The notes below the pieces were generated by a model. It was not told the origin of the DNA. It made no database searches and worked only from the letters and a program-made list of their open reading frames with translations. 64,000 nucleotides of DNA, taken from Segatella copri. Lineage in GTDB: Bacteria; Bacteroidota; Bacteroidia; Bacteroidales; Bacteroidaceae. The DNA lies in contig NZ_VZCB01000052.1 in NCBI RefSeq assembly GCF_009494395.1, positions 62,001-126,000 on the forward strand. The letters run 5' to 3'. A program made the position numbers and the translations under genes. The number at the start of each line of letters is the position of its first letter. The first letter of the stretch is position 1. Positions 18,026 through 27,706 of this stretch are shown one piece after another.

Positions 18026-18913
18026 TTATAAATATATAATTGGATTCGTATTAATTTCCGAGATATAGCATTTTGCTTCCGGGAACTGTTCCTGGATTAT
18101 GCTACGGAAGATTTCGCTGGTGAACTGCTCGCTCTGATAATGTCCGATGACACAAATCTGTATTTCCTGTTCATGACCGAAATACTCATGATAGCTCATC
18201 TCGCCCGTGATAAAGGCATCAGCTCCAGCCTGGATAGCCTCTTCCAACAGGAAGGAACCCGAACCGCCACATAGCGCCACTTTGCGGATTGGTCGGCGCA
18301 GAAGCTGATTACACTGCACGCACTCTACACCGAATCTTTCACGAAGCAGCAGCACCAGGTCATCAGCAGCAATTCCTTCAGCAAAGTGATTCTTCACCTC
18401 TTCAGAAAGTTTGCCAGCCTCAGCAGCTTGCAGAATATCCTCATCCGAGATTTCTCCGATAACTCCATTTCCGCCTTTCACTCCGTCCACTTCCTTTTCA
18501 CCACCGAAGAACCTGACATTTTCCAGTCCCAGCTTCTCAGCAATCTTGAAGTTCACGCCCCCCGTCGCAGCATCCATATTGGTATGCATCGACACGATAG
18601 AAATATCGTTCTTAATCGCCTTGCGCACAGTACGTTGAACGTAGTTTTCATCTGATATTCTCGCCAACTTGCGAAATATCAGCGGATGATGGCTAACGAT
18701 GAGATTACATCCCTTTTGAACAGCCTCCTCCACCACCTCTTCAGTGACGTCAAGACACAACAATGCCCCTGACATTTCTACCGCCTCTGTCAATCCAACT
18801 TGCAAGCCGGCATTATCATATCCTTCCTGCAAGGGCAGAGGCGCGTAATGTTCAAGGGCATCAACTACCTGTTTTATTTTCACGCTCCTATTATTATGTT
18901 TTAAAAGACTCAT
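18026..18913 (-). CDS. Nif3-like dinuclear metal centre protein
   Basis: 295-residue protein of the Nif3/YqfO (GTP cyclohydrolase 1 type 2-like) family. Metal-ligand motifs are LPLQEGYDNAGLQVG with the Asp ligand, LIVSHHPLIF with two His, SMHTNMDAA, and the C-terminal ITGEMSYHE and VIGHYQSEQF. It is shorter than many Bacteroidota homologues, apparently because the inserted PII/CutA-like domain is reduced between the halves. An in-frame GTG 11 codons in (VKIKQVV) is another possible start. A -7 box TAACTTTG lies at 18973-18980. The biochemical role is not established. Confidence 0.87.
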   Translation of the reverse strand: MSLLKHNNRSVKIKQVVDALEHYAPLPLQEGYDNAGLQVGLTEAVEMSGALLCLDVTEEVVEEAVQKGCNLIVSHHPLIFRKLARISDENYVQRTVRKAIKNDISIVSMHTNMDAATGGVNFKIAEKLGLENVRFFGGEKEVDGVKGGNGVIGEISDEDILQAAEAGKLSEEVKNHFAEGIAADDLVLLLRERFGVECVQCNQLLRRPIRKVALCGGSGSFLLEEAIQAGADAFITGEMSYHEYFGHEQEIQICVIGHYQSEQFTSEIFRSIIQEQFPEAKCYISEINTNPIIYL

Positions 18914-19190
18914 CCTGCCCGCTAATCATTCCCACCGACATGGATTTCGCCTGTTTTTATCATTTTAGATTGCAAAGTTAAGCATTTTTCCTTGATTTTA
19001 TTCTCATTCCATGCTCCCTTTAATTTTTTTTAATAAAAACTTTTGCTTTTGCATAAAATATTCCACAAAAATACTCGGAAGTTGTAGATTTTTTATTAAT
19101 TTTGCAAACATATTAGAAATAACAAAAAAAAACAGATAAAAAGCCGAGCCCAAAAAGCCAAGCTTGGAATTTGACTAAAAAGTACAGCTT

Positions 19191-20339
19191 ATGTATCAAT
19201 CCACATTGCCTTGCGATTTCGCACTCCCAGCAGAATGGGAGCCACAAAGTGCCATCATGCTGACATGGCCACATGCGGGCACCGATTGGAAGCCCTACCT
19301 GCCAGAGATAAGCCAGACTTATCTGGAATTGGCAGACATCATTACCCGCTATGAGCATCTGCTTGTAGCTACACCCGACGTGACTGGTATCCAGCTCCTG
19401 CTGGAAAACCATCTGAATCAGGAGCAAATGAACCGTATACATCTCTACGAGGTAGAGAGCAATGATACCTGGGCACGTGACCACGGCCCTATTACGATGG
19501 TTTTGCGGAAAAAGCAAAACACATGGATGGTGCCAATCCGTATGCTCGACTTCAAATTCAACGGTTGGGGAGAGAAGTTCAGATGGGAAAAAGACAATGC
19601 CATCAATCTGAAGCTATACTATATGGCTGCCTTCAATGCCGACATGGAAAACCATCAGGGGTTTGTACTGGAAGGTGGAAGCATAGAAAGTGACGGTAAA
19701 GGCACTCTCTTTACCACCTCACAGTGTCTGCTGGCTCCTCATCGCAACCAGCCGCTCGACCATGACAGCATCGATCATCTGCTCAAGACTTTCTTCCATC
19801 TTAAGAGAGTGGTATGGCTGGATCATGGCAATCTCATCGGTGATGATACAGATGGTCACATTGATACCATCGTCAGAGTGGCTCCTCACGACACCTTATT
19901 ATATGTAGGGTGTGATGACCCGGAAGATGAGCAATATGAAGACTTCCAGGCACTTGAAAAGCAGCTTCAGTCGCTTTTCACCTGGGAAGGATACCCGTAT
20001 CGACTGCTCAAGCTCCCGATGCCAGACCCAATCTTTGATGAGGGTGACCGCCTGACTACAGACAAGGACAGCAAGGGTGACCGCCTGCCTGCCACTTATG
20101 CCAACTTCCTGATTCAGAACAAGGCTGTGATATATCCAACCTATAATCAGCCAGCGAAGGACGAAGAGGCACGCAAGCAGATACAACTTGCCTTCCCAGA
20201 CAGAGACATCATCGGTGTAGACTCACGAACCATCATTCGCCAGCATGGCAGCATCCACTGCCTCACCATGCAATTGCCAGAAGGAGCCCTGAAAGGAGAT
20301 AGAAATGATTATCCGGAGGCTGCCCAGTGGCAGACATAA
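19191..20339 (+). CDS. aguA: Agmatine deiminase
   Basis: 382-residue member of the peptidyl-arginine deiminase/agmatine deiminase family, hydrolysing agmatine to N-carbamoylputrescine. The five-bladed fold motifs are present: FALPAEWEPQSAIMLTWPH near the start, NDTWARDHGP, GGSIESDG, IGDDTDGHIDT, and the catalytic cysteine near residue 357 in GSIHCLTMQ. The next gene encodes the enzyme for the following step, which supports agmatine over peptide arginine as substrate; there is no signal peptide. A -7 box TAATTTTG lies at 19097-19104. Confidence 0.92.
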   Translation: MYQSTLPCDFALPAEWEPQSAIMLTWPHAGTDWKPYLPEISQTYLELADIITRYEHLLVATPDVTGIQLLLENHLNQEQMNRIHLYEVESNDTWARDHGPITMVLRKKQNTWMVPIRMLDFKFNGWGEKFRWEKDNAINLKLYYMAAFNADMENHQGFVLEGGSIESDGKGTLFTTSQCLLAPHRNQPLDHDSIDHLLKTFFHLKRVVWLDHGNLIGDDTDGHIDTIVRVAPHDTLLYVGCDDPEDEQYEDFQALEKQLQSLFTWEGYPYRLLKLPMPDPIFDEGDRLTTDKDSKGDRLPATYANFLIQNKAVIYPTYNQPAKDEEARKQIQLAFPDRDIIGVDSRTIIRQHGSIHCLTMQLPEGALKGDRNDYPEAAQWQT

Positions 20340-20419
20340 AGGGTTGGGCATAAAGTTAGATGTTCGAAATCTAAAGTCCAAAGTAAAGAAGTTCAAAGTA
20401 AATAAAGCAAAAAAAGTAA

Positions 20420-21295
20420 ATGAAACTTGGTATTTTACAACAACATAATACGGCAGATATAGCCAACAACAAAACCCGCCTCGCTGAGGGCATTATCGAC
20501 CTTGCCCATCGCGGTGCGGAGCTCATCGTTCTTCAAGAGCTTCACAATTCTCTCTACTTTTGTCAGGTAGAAGATGTTGAGCTCTTCAATCTCGCAGAAC
20601 CAATCCCTGGTCCGTCAACAGAATTCTATGGCAAACTGGCGAAAGATCTCGGTGTGGTTATCGTAACCTCACTCTTTGAACGCAGAGCACCAGGACTTTA
20701 TCACAACACGGCTGTCGTTATCGAGAAGGATGGCAGTATCGCAGGCAAATATCGCAAGATGCATATCCCAGACGATCCAGCCTATTACGAGAAGTTCTAC
20801 TTCACCCCAGGCGATCTCGGTTTTCGTCCTATCCAGACATCAGTAGGCAAACTGGGTGTTTTGGTTTGCTGGGACCAGTGGTATCCGGAAGCAGCCCGAC
20901 TCATGGCATTGCAGGGAGCAGAAATGCTCATCTATCCTACAGCCATCGGTTATGCAACCTATGATACACCGGAAGAGCAGCAGCGACAGCGCGAAGCCTG
21001 GACCACCGTGATGCGTGGTCATGCGGTAGCCAATGGTCTGCCTGTTGTTGCCGTAAACCGAGTAGGCTTTGAACCTGATCCTAGCGAACAGACTGGAGGC
21101 ATCCAGTTCTGGGGCAGCAGCTTTGTGGCTGGTCCTCAGGGCGAACTCCATTACCGTGCAAGCGATCAGGAAGAAGAAAGTCTGGTTGTTGACATCGACC
21201 TCAAGCACAGTGAGGATGTACGCCGTTGGTGGCCATTCCTCCGCGACCGCCGTATAGAAAACTATGGAGACATCACCAAGAGATTCATAGATTAA
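20420..21295 (+). CDS. aguB: N-carbamoylputrescine amidase
   Basis: 291-residue carbon-nitrogen hydrolase with the Glu-Lys-Cys triad at E40 (LQELHNSLYF), K113 (KYRKMHIPDD) and C150 (GVLVCWDQWYPE). It hydrolyses N-carbamoylputrescine to putrescine, CO2 and ammonia. It lies 80 bp after aguA on the same strand, completing the route from agmatine to putrescine. The arginine decarboxylase needed to make agmatine is not in the window. Confidence 0.93.
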   Translation: MKLGILQQHNTADIANNKTRLAEGIIDLAHRGAELIVLQELHNSLYFCQVEDVELFNLAEPIPGPSTEFYGKLAKDLGVVIVTSLFERRAPGLYHNTAVVIEKDGSIAGKYRKMHIPDDPAYYEKFYFTPGDLGFRPIQTSVGKLGVLVCWDQWYPEAARLMALQGAEMLIYPTAIGYATYDTPEEQQRQREAWTTVMRGHAVANGLPVVAVNRVGFEPDPSEQTGGIQFWGSSFVAGPQGELHYRASDQEEESLVVDIDLKHSEDVRRWWPFLRDRRIENYGDITKRFID

Positions 21296-21334
21296 AGAGA
21301 TTATAGATAAATTAAGGTATAGATTTTCAGGATA

Positions 21335-22243
21335 ATGCAGAATTTAGAAGTGATGGTGGTATTGTTCATCATCGTAATTTTAGGCTATGTCGCCTGCAAG
21401 TTAGGCTATATGGGCGACAAATTTGACAAGAAACTATCCAGCATCGTTGTGGACATAACCTGTCCACTGCTGGTGCTGTCATCCGTAATGGGGGATGAGT
21501 TGCCCGACCGCACGCTCATCCTCCCACTTTTAGGAGTCGGTTTCCTCACCTATATATTATTATTGGTATTTGGCTTCTGGGTACCGCGCCTCATCACCAA
21601 GAACCATGATGACCAGGGCATGATAGGCTTCGCCTTGATGTTTGCCAACGTGGGCTTTATCGGATACCCTATCGTATCGAGCATCTTCGGTCCTAAGGCC
21701 ATCTTTTATGCAGCCTTGCTCAATATGCCCAACACCTTCTTTATCTTTACGGCAGGTGTGATGCTCATCAAGGGCGAATACAGCATCAAGCAGTTCAATC
21801 CTAAGGTATTGGTGAGTCCAGCCTTGCTGGCAGCCTTCCTTGCCGCCATCCTGGTAGCATTGGGCGTACATACCCCCGATATCATTGCCCGCCCAGTAAC
21901 GATGGTAGGCAACGTTACGGTTCCTGCCGCTCTTATGATAATCGGTTCTTCCATGGCAAAACTTCCCGTCAGGGAGATTATCGGAAGTCCGAAGGTATAC
22001 ATTTCTTCTGTTCTCCGCCTAGCAGTGGTTCCGCTGAGCATCTACTTCCTGTTCAAGGCGTGTGGCGTCAACGATTTGGTTAACAACATCAATACGGTAG
22101 TCATAGCGATGCCTGTAGCCAGCTTCGGCACCATGTTCTGCCTGAAATACGGTCGCAATCCATCGCTCATCACTGAGATGACTTTCATCACCACCCTGGG
22201 CAGCATCATCACCATTCCTCTGATTACACTGCTGTTTTCTTGA
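21335..22243 (+). CDS. AEC-family transporter
   Basis: 302-residue integral membrane protein with about ten hydrophobic segments, of the auxin efflux carrier family (N-terminal LEVMVVLFIIVILGYVACK, central GFALMFANVGFIGYPIVSSI, and C-terminal MPVASFGTMFCLKYG with the conserved crossing region). It is 39 bp behind aguB and may be co-transcribed. Substrates in this family are small carboxylates or amines; linkage to the putrescine genes suggests but does not show a related substrate. Confidence 0.87.
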   Translation: MQNLEVMVVLFIIVILGYVACKLGYMGDKFDKKLSSIVVDITCPLLVLSSVMGDELPDRTLILPLLGVGFLTYILLLVFGFWVPRLITKNHDDQGMIGFALMFANVGFIGYPIVSSIFGPKAIFYAALLNMPNTFFIFTAGVMLIKGEYSIKQFNPKVLVSPALLAAFLAAILVALGVHTPDIIARPVTMVGNVTVPAALMIIGSSMAKLPVREIIGSPKVYISSVLRLAVVPLSIYFLFKACGVNDLVNNINTVVIAMPVASFGTMFCLKYGRNPSLITEMTFITTLGSIITIPLITLLFS

Positions 22244-22280
22244 TTTTTTCATGATAAGAACCATAAAGTTAGGGAAAAAT

Positions 22281-22311
22281 TTCGCTATTTCCTCTTTTTG
22301 CACTATCTTTG
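22281..22311 (+). promoter_or_regulatory. Promoter of the barrel gene at 22343
   Basis: TTCG (22281-22284), 19-nt spacer, TATCTTTG (22304-22311). Its position inside the longest open frame shows that the start at 22298 cannot be used from this promoter. Confidence 0.65.
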
Positions 22312-22342
22312 CAAGTTGAAAAAACTTAAATGGTTATTATAT

Positions 22343-24121
22343 ATGATATTAAACAGTCTTCTTAAGAATACCCGCCTGATGTGTCTGGCTGGCTTTCTTG
22401 GCAGTACATTGCCACAGATGAACGCAGCCCCGATAGAACATATTGGCGACAGATACATCATGCACGTTTCAGAAATGGAACTTACTGGCGAAGAATCTCT
22501 CCTCGATGTTCTGATGATGTGTCCAGAGGTAATCAGCCTCGATGGCAACAACATCATCGGCGGTGATCCCTTTGCCAATCAATATGGCAAGTTCGTCATC
22601 CGTATCGACAATCAGGAATACGGACTCGACTATTCTACCCTGCTCCACCATTTCAAGGCTCGCGAGATAGAGAGCATCAAGGTTTGCCAGAATGCAGAAG
22701 TAATGAAGGGATGCAGCAGTCTGAAGAAAGTTATCGACATCACTCTCCGCAAGGGCGAAAATGGTGTGAGCGGAAGAGTAGGACTATTTGGTGATACCTA
22801 CGGCGGTGGCAAGGGAATCGTCAGCGTTCTGAGCCAGCAGGACGACCTGCGCATCCTCAGCCACGTAGAAGGCAACTTCCAACGCACCTCCAATAGCGAT
22901 AAGGATGCTTATCAGAACCAGAGTTCCAATACCATCAACCATTACTCGCACGAGGGAGCCAAACTCAATGTGCTCTGGACTCCAACCAGCAAGGACATAC
23001 TCGAAGTGGATGCAATGCAGACCTATACCCGCAATCATTTCACCCATTCACCAGCCGAATATGTACGTGCCTATCATCTGCAGGCAGATTATACCCGGAC
23101 ACTAAGCGAGAATGGTTCCAGCATCCTCTTCACCTTGGGTGCAGAACATATCAGCGACAATGGCAGAACCCAGGAAGAAAGCCAGACCTTCCCTTACCAG
23201 AACCACTCCACCTATCCGTTTGCGGTGGTAGAATATGCCACTCCGGTCTTCACCAAAGACCTTTGGATTACAGCAGGTTTTGAGGGCGGTTTGTCTATCG
23301 AGAAGAATTGCATTGCTGATTACATCAACCATTCCAACTACGAGGATTTCTATGTCCAGCTGGATTACAATATCGGCAAGTGGGGATTCATGGCTGGTGA
23401 GCGATACCGCATCATCAATTTCCGCCCTAAACAGATCAGTTCTGTCAGCAACTGGGAGCATACCACCCACAACCATATCTACTCGTTCAGTACATACTAT
23501 ACCTTCACTCCGGGTCATACCCTGCAAGGCACCTTCTGCCGCCGCATCTTCAATCCGGAATTTGGCGACTTTGTGACTGCGGGAGATATGGAGGGCGCAT
23601 GGAAGCCTACCTATACCACTAATATAAGGAATAGTCTTGCCAATGTTATGGAGTTGAAATATACCTACAGCAAGCCGAATCTCGTGGTCAGCACCTCGGT
23701 GAAGAACATTCACCAGCATCTGATAGACAACAACCACGACAACACATTAGGCATCGGAACCACCGCCTTCTGGCATACCGGCATCCTTCGCCTTACCGCT
23801 GGCTTCAATTATTTCTGGGAGCGGGCAGAAACACCAGTGGAAGAGACATCATTAAGAGATACAAGCTATCACAATTTTGCCGTCTTCAAGTTGGCTCCTC
23901 AGCTTACCCTGGCAGATGGCTGGCGCCTTACCTCCAATCTCATCTGGTGTACTTACCGTCATACCGCCACTCCAGCCTATACCCCTGCCAATCTCTATGC
24001 GGAAGTAGGAGTCTACAAGAATATCGGCAAGCACCTTACCCTGGAAGGCAGATTCCATGATATTGCCAGTCAGCACTTTGGCAACCGTGCTGCTACAATC
24101 GGCTGCACCTATTACTTTTAA
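22343..24121 (+). CDS. Outer-membrane barrel with TonB-plug-like N terminus
   Basis: 592-residue outer-membrane protein. A signal peptide (about 1-29, KNTRLMCLAGFLGSTL) is followed by a plug-like domain (about 35-145; FVIRIDNQEYGLD, AREIESIKVCQNAEVMKG, KKVIDITLRKG), then alternating aromatic beta strands to a terminal phenylalanine (TIGCTYYF). It lacks the N-terminal carboxypeptidase-like domain of SusC-type receptors and is shorter than most TonB receptors. No lipoprotein partner lies beside it. The start at 22343 is chosen because a promoter lies just upstream. Ligand unknown. Confidence 0.8.
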   Translation: MILNSLLKNTRLMCLAGFLGSTLPQMNAAPIEHIGDRYIMHVSEMELTGEESLLDVLMMCPEVISLDGNNIIGGDPFANQYGKFVIRIDNQEYGLDYSTLLHHFKAREIESIKVCQNAEVMKGCSSLKKVIDITLRKGENGVSGRVGLFGDTYGGGKGIVSVLSQQDDLRILSHVEGNFQRTSNSDKDAYQNQSSNTINHYSHEGAKLNVLWTPTSKDILEVDAMQTYTRNHFTHSPAEYVRAYHLQADYTRTLSENGSSILFTLGAEHISDNGRTQEESQTFPYQNHSTYPFAVVEYATPVFTKDLWITAGFEGGLSIEKNCIADYINHSNYEDFYVQLDYNIGKWGFMAGERYRIINFRPKQISSVSNWEHTTHNHIYSFSTYYTFTPGHTLQGTFCRRIFNPEFGDFVTAGDMEGAWKPTYTTNIRNSLANVMELKYTYSKPNLVVSTSVKNIHQHLIDNNHDNTLGIGTTAFWHTGILRLTAGFNYFWERAETPVEETSLRDTSYHNFAVFKLAPQLTLADGWRLTSNLIWCTYRHTATPAYTPANLYAEVGVYKNIGKHLTLEGRFHDIASQHFGNRAATIGCTYYF

Positions 24122-24138
24122 TAGTGATTAATGATTAA

Positions 24139-24176
24139 AAAAGTCCCCTGATGCTTTGCGGCACCAGGGGACTTTT
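24139..24176. terminator. Bidirectional terminator
   Basis: Perfect 12-bp arms AAAAGTCCCCTG (24139-24150) and CAGGGGACTTTT (24165-24176) between convergent genes; T-rich on both strands. Confidence 0.85.
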
Positions 24177-24209
24177 CTGTTGTTTAATTGATTTATCGTC
24201 AGCAAATGA

Positions 24210-26099
24210 TTATTTTCTAATCATCTTCTTTCCATTCTGGATATAAATGCCCTTAGATGGAACATTTGGTATTCTGCGACCGTTGAGGTCATACAATGCA
24301 GACTTCCTTGTCTTATTATCTACTGTTACCGAACGGATGCCGGTAGTGGTTTTAACAACAAGATTATAAACAGGTTTTATACCAGGAGATATTGCATAGA
24401 ACTTAACCCCATCACTGAATGTTGCAACAGGAATCTTTCCACCATCCAGTTCAAGACTACTCTCTGTAACACTCTCATCCATCTTTACGTCGAAATAATA
24501 AGGACAGCCCTGCAATGGCTTGCCATTATAGAAGCTGCTAACCCAATTATAAGATGAAGGTGCCTCAATAAACTCAGCCCCTTTGCCTAATTCCGCCTTC
24601 ACTTCGAATGTACGAGGCTGGAATCCCGTAGCAGGCAAATGTACTTCCGTCATATCAGGTCCGAAGATTTCTACATATTCGTCAGTTCCCTCTTCCTTAG
24701 ATACAATAGCCAGGTAGTCACCATCCTGTGCATCCACCGAACAAGCTTCACCTAATGGAAATTCGGGGTAATAATATCCAGGTTTTAAGGCCTTAATTGG
24801 TTTTGCCCCAAAGACTTCACGGATTTCTCCCTTGGCATTCTTCAAAGCTATCGCTACTTCTCCCGCAAACGAATTCTCCCCCTGACATTGAAGAGGTAAA
24901 AGATACAGAGTCAAGTCCTTACCAGCCTTCACATCAGTAACATTCATATTCATCGTTTCCAGATAACCATCAACCTTGATAAATCTCAGATTAGAAAGGA
25001 CTTCCTTACCGTCAGAAGGCTGAAGTGCAAATACGGCTGCTTGAGATAAATTATACTGCTCTCCCGTAGGCGTTCCCCAGGCTTCCGGATTGAGGGCACC
25101 GATGCGATAGAATCCATTACAATATCCACCCCAACCCCAGTTTACGCTGAAGGTTTCATTCTTATAGCCATCAATCACAAAGGAGTGACCCGTATAATAA
25201 GACTCAGCACCAGAATAAAGAATAGGACGGTTGGCATCAATCTCAGCACGCAATCTGCCGTTCCAGGCCTCAGCACCAAGATCCTCTATTTTCAGATATC
25301 TGGCATACTTACTGTAACCAAAATACTTTTTCAGAGCAGTTACCAGATCTTCCAAAGAAGATGCACTTCCCCCATTGTCATATTGCATATTCACAGCAAT
25401 ACCCAGGTCAGACATCAGTCTGGCAACACCATCAAATGCCTCATCATTGTCACCAGTATACCTAGCAGGCATATTAGCCCAGTCATAATCATGCTCGAAA
25501 CTTGCGGTAAGGTTCTGACCATTCCAGGTATAGGAATGAGATCCAACGCCCTTTGCAGGATAGCCATGATGTTTCATCACAATAGCACCCGCTGTAGCCA
25601 CACATCCCGTTACATAATTATTCGGAGTATACTTGTTGAATGGAGCCCCCTGGTTCCATTTCGCCGTATTCAGCAGTTTTTCTCCAGTAAATTCGGCTCT
25701 TGTCGAAGTAGTATTTGCCTTATAGTTTTTACCCAATGCAGCAATCTGCTGCTCATAGCTCTTCAGCAAATCCTTCAAACCCTCAGGCAAGTTGTTAGCA
25801 TCAAACGCCCCCGTTGAGGTATAACCCAAAACAGGTGCCACCGCATCATCGCCGGCAATGATGACAAATCCACCGGCATCATTATTAAAAACATAGTAGG
25901 AATCATTTCCCAGAGTAGAGAGAGATGCTGTAGAGACCACTCTGCTCTTAGCCTTTGCCTTCATAGGCATCTGCTTTCCCCAGAAACTGTAGGCTTGCTG
26001 TTGAGCCTGCCATTGGCTGATTCGCTTAGCTTGAATAGTTGCCTGTCCACAAACGAGCAACAAAACAAGCATGAGTTGAAATTGTATCAGTCGCTTCAT
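24210..26099 (-). CDS. Secreted C10-family cysteine peptidase (SpeB-like)
   Basis: 629-residue exported protease. A signal peptide (about 1-24) and an inhibitory Spi-type prodomain (about 25-135) are followed by the papain-like C10 catalytic domain. The nucleophile is C166 in NNYVTGCVATAGAIVMKHHG, the histidine H305 in YYTGHSFVIDGY, and WGWGG follows. A beta-rich middle region ends in the C-terminal segment SALYDLNGRRIPNVPSKGIY, which resembles type IX secretion sorting tails. It is likely surface-exposed or released. The length suits C10 proteins with accessory C-terminal domains. A -7 box TATATTTG lies at 26162-26169. No separate Spi inhibitor gene is seen. Confidence 0.9.
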   Translation of the reverse strand: MKRLIQFQLMLVLLLVCGQATIQAKRISQWQAQQQAYSFWGKQMPMKAKAKSRVVSTASLSTLGNDSYYVFNNDAGGFVIIAGDDAVAPVLGYTSTGAFDANNLPEGLKDLLKSYEQQIAALGKNYKANTTSTRAEFTGEKLLNTAKWNQGAPFNKYTPNNYVTGCVATAGAIVMKHHGYPAKGVGSHSYTWNGQNLTASFEHDYDWANMPARYTGDNDEAFDGVARLMSDLGIAVNMQYDNGGSASSLEDLVTALKKYFGYSKYARYLKIEDLGAEAWNGRLRAEIDANRPILYSGAESYYTGHSFVIDGYKNETFSVNWGWGGYCNGFYRIGALNPEAWGTPTGEQYNLSQAAVFALQPSDGKEVLSNLRFIKVDGYLETMNMNVTDVKAGKDLTLYLLPLQCQGENSFAGEVAIALKNAKGEIREVFGAKPIKALKPGYYYPEFPLGEACSVDAQDGDYLAIVSKEEGTDEYVEIFGPDMTEVHLPATGFQPRTFEVKAELGKGAEFIEAPSSYNWVSSFYNGKPLQGCPYYFDVKMDESVTESSLELDGGKIPVATFSDGVKFYAISPGIKPVYNLVVKTTTGIRSVTVDNKTRKSALYDLNGRRIPNVPSKGIYIQNGKKMIRK

Positions 26100-26376
26100 A
26101 CGCTTAAATATTAAAAGGTTATTACTTTTCTTCTATTTGCTCTTAGAATTACTTTCGATTGCAAATATATAAAAAAAAGTAATACAAAGCAAGAAATAAT
26201 GCAAGTTTTTTAACGCAAAAGAATCTTTTTCCGTAAAAAGCCACTGTCTACTATACTGCAACAATCGGTAGCCCTATTACTTTTAACAATCTTTTTCTAA
26301 ATCAGAAGCAAGATTTCCGTTCACTTCTCATTTTATCATCAGAAAAGAGAAATAAAACAAGAAAGGAACAATAAGT

Positions 26377-27138
26377 ATGAGAAAAATTAATTTCAAGAAA
26401 ATCGGATTGGCTGTAGCCATGCTGCTGTCAGCCTTCACCTTCCAGTCATGCAATGACGATGACGATACCGATTGGAGCCAGGTATTACCAAATGCCCTGG
26501 TCACAGTCAAGCAGAATGGCGATGCCTGCTACCTGCAGCTCGATGACAACACCACCCTGCTCGCCCAGAACCTCAAGTCTACCGTTTTCGGCGGCAAGGA
26601 GGTACGTGCACTCGTCAACTACTCTTCAACCAATGAGAAGAGCGACCAGTACAATCAGGTAGTGCATGTCAACTGGATAGACAGCATCCTGACCAAGAAG
26701 CCAGTACCTTCACTCGCTTCTGATACAGAAAACAGCGAGAAATACGGCAACAACATCGTAGATATCGTCCGCGATTGGGTAACCGTAGCCGAGGATGGCT
26801 ATCTCACCCTCCGCTTCCGTGCTCTTTGGGGTGGCATGAGTACACATTACATCAATCTCCTTACCGGTGTAAACCCAGAGAATCCATACGAGGTAGAGCT
26901 TCGTCATAACGTAAACGGTGACCCACAGAATTACTGGCGTGATGCCCTGGTAGCCTTCAATCTCAACGATGCCCTGCCAGATACCAACGGCAAGACGGTG
27001 AAGCTCACCATCCGCTGGCGCTCAAGCCAAGGCTATAAGAAGGTAGATTTCGACTACTGTTCCCGCAAACCTATCATCAGCGGCAAGATGCTGGAAGGCT
27101 ATAGCGAAGCAGGCGAAATCAACAGAGAAATCAGATAA
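26377..27138 (+). CDS. NigD-like lipoprotein
   Basis: 253-residue predicted lipoprotein: a lipobox signal peptide ending in FTFQSC, an acidic linker (NDDDDTD), then two beta-rich domains of the NigD N- and C-terminal type. The family is widespread in Bacteroidota and its founding member was described from a bacteriocin locus, but no bacteriocin gene is present here and the general role is unknown. It is divergent from the C10 peptidase gene. Confidence 0.8.
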   Translation: MRKINFKKIGLAVAMLLSAFTFQSCNDDDDTDWSQVLPNALVTVKQNGDACYLQLDDNTTLLAQNLKSTVFGGKEVRALVNYSSTNEKSDQYNQVVHVNWIDSILTKKPVPSLASDTENSEKYGNNIVDIVRDWVTVAEDGYLTLRFRALWGGMSTHYINLLTGVNPENPYEVELRHNVNGDPQNYWRDALVAFNLNDALPDTNGKTVKLTIRWRSSQGYKKVDFDYCSRKPIISGKMLEGYSEAGEINREIR

Positions 27139-27157
27139 AAGAGAAAAATTAAAAGAG

Positions 27158-27207
27158 AATCCCCTGATGAAATCTCCCCCATCGGAGTTCATCAGGGGAT
27201 TTTTTGT
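27158..27207 (+). terminator. Terminator of the NigD-like gene
   Basis: Perfect 14-bp arms AATCCCCTGATGAA (27158-27171) and TTCATCAGGGGATT (27188-27201) followed by TTTTTG. Confidence 0.85.
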
Positions 27208-27226
27208 ATTTATTACTTACGAATCT

Positions 27227-27679
27227 TTATCCCTCCTCGTCTCTACGGCCCCTTTGCCACTTGTAATCATTATACAATACCCACAGACCGCCTCCCCCAG
27301 AGAAGAGACAGCCCACTACTCCTACTATCTGACAATATGTTTCAGATGGCACCCTACTTGATACTTTCGGATGAAGAAACATATCAATGCCGCCACACGC
27401 AAAAATCAGACACAACAGGTAAAACTTAATTTTAATCGATACTTTCTTCCTATAAAAAAGGAAACAAACCAAAGAAATACCTACCATTAACATTAAAAAT
27501 AATGAAGATATTCTCCCCAAAGAGAATTCTTCATGCCCCGACAACCTAAGGTATAACTTGTATATGGAAGCAGCAACCAATACCAAACCAACAGCATAAC
27601 TTACCCAAATCACTTTCCGAGTATCTTTAGAATCGAAAAGTGAACCCACGTTCTTCCAATATTTATCCATATCTTTCAT
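27227..27679 (-). CDS. Four-helix membrane protein, unknown function
   Basis: About 150 residues with four hydrophobic segments (around VIWVSYAVGLVLVAA, ISSLFLMLMVGISLVCFLF, FYLLCLIFACGGIDMF, and IVGVVGCLFSGGGGLWV) and a short basic-acidic tail. The start MKDMDKYW at 27679 has AAGG upstream; MDKYW (27670) or a start further upstream are possible. It begins 27 bp after the vsr stop on the same strand and is probably the last gene of the higB-higA-vsr transcript. No family recognised. Confidence 0.6.
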   Translation of the reverse strand: MKDMDKYWKNVGSLFDSKDTRKVIWVSYAVGLVLVAASIYKLYLRLSGHEEFSLGRISSLFLMLMVGISLVCFLFYRKKVSIKIKFYLLCLIFACGGIDMFLHPKVSSRVPSETYCQIVGVVGCLFSGGGGLWVLYNDYKWQRGRRDEEG

Positions 27680-27706
27680 AAGCCTTATTCCCAATAATAG
27701 TAGTTA

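Noticed and set aside
22298-22342. Upstream start of the barrel gene
   Set aside because: The promoter's -7 box (22304-22311) lies inside it, so these codons would not be in the mRNA.
26377-27138. Bacteriocin immunity locus because of the NigD name
   Set aside because: No bacteriocin, processing or export gene is nearby; NigD-like lipoproteins are common without such loci.
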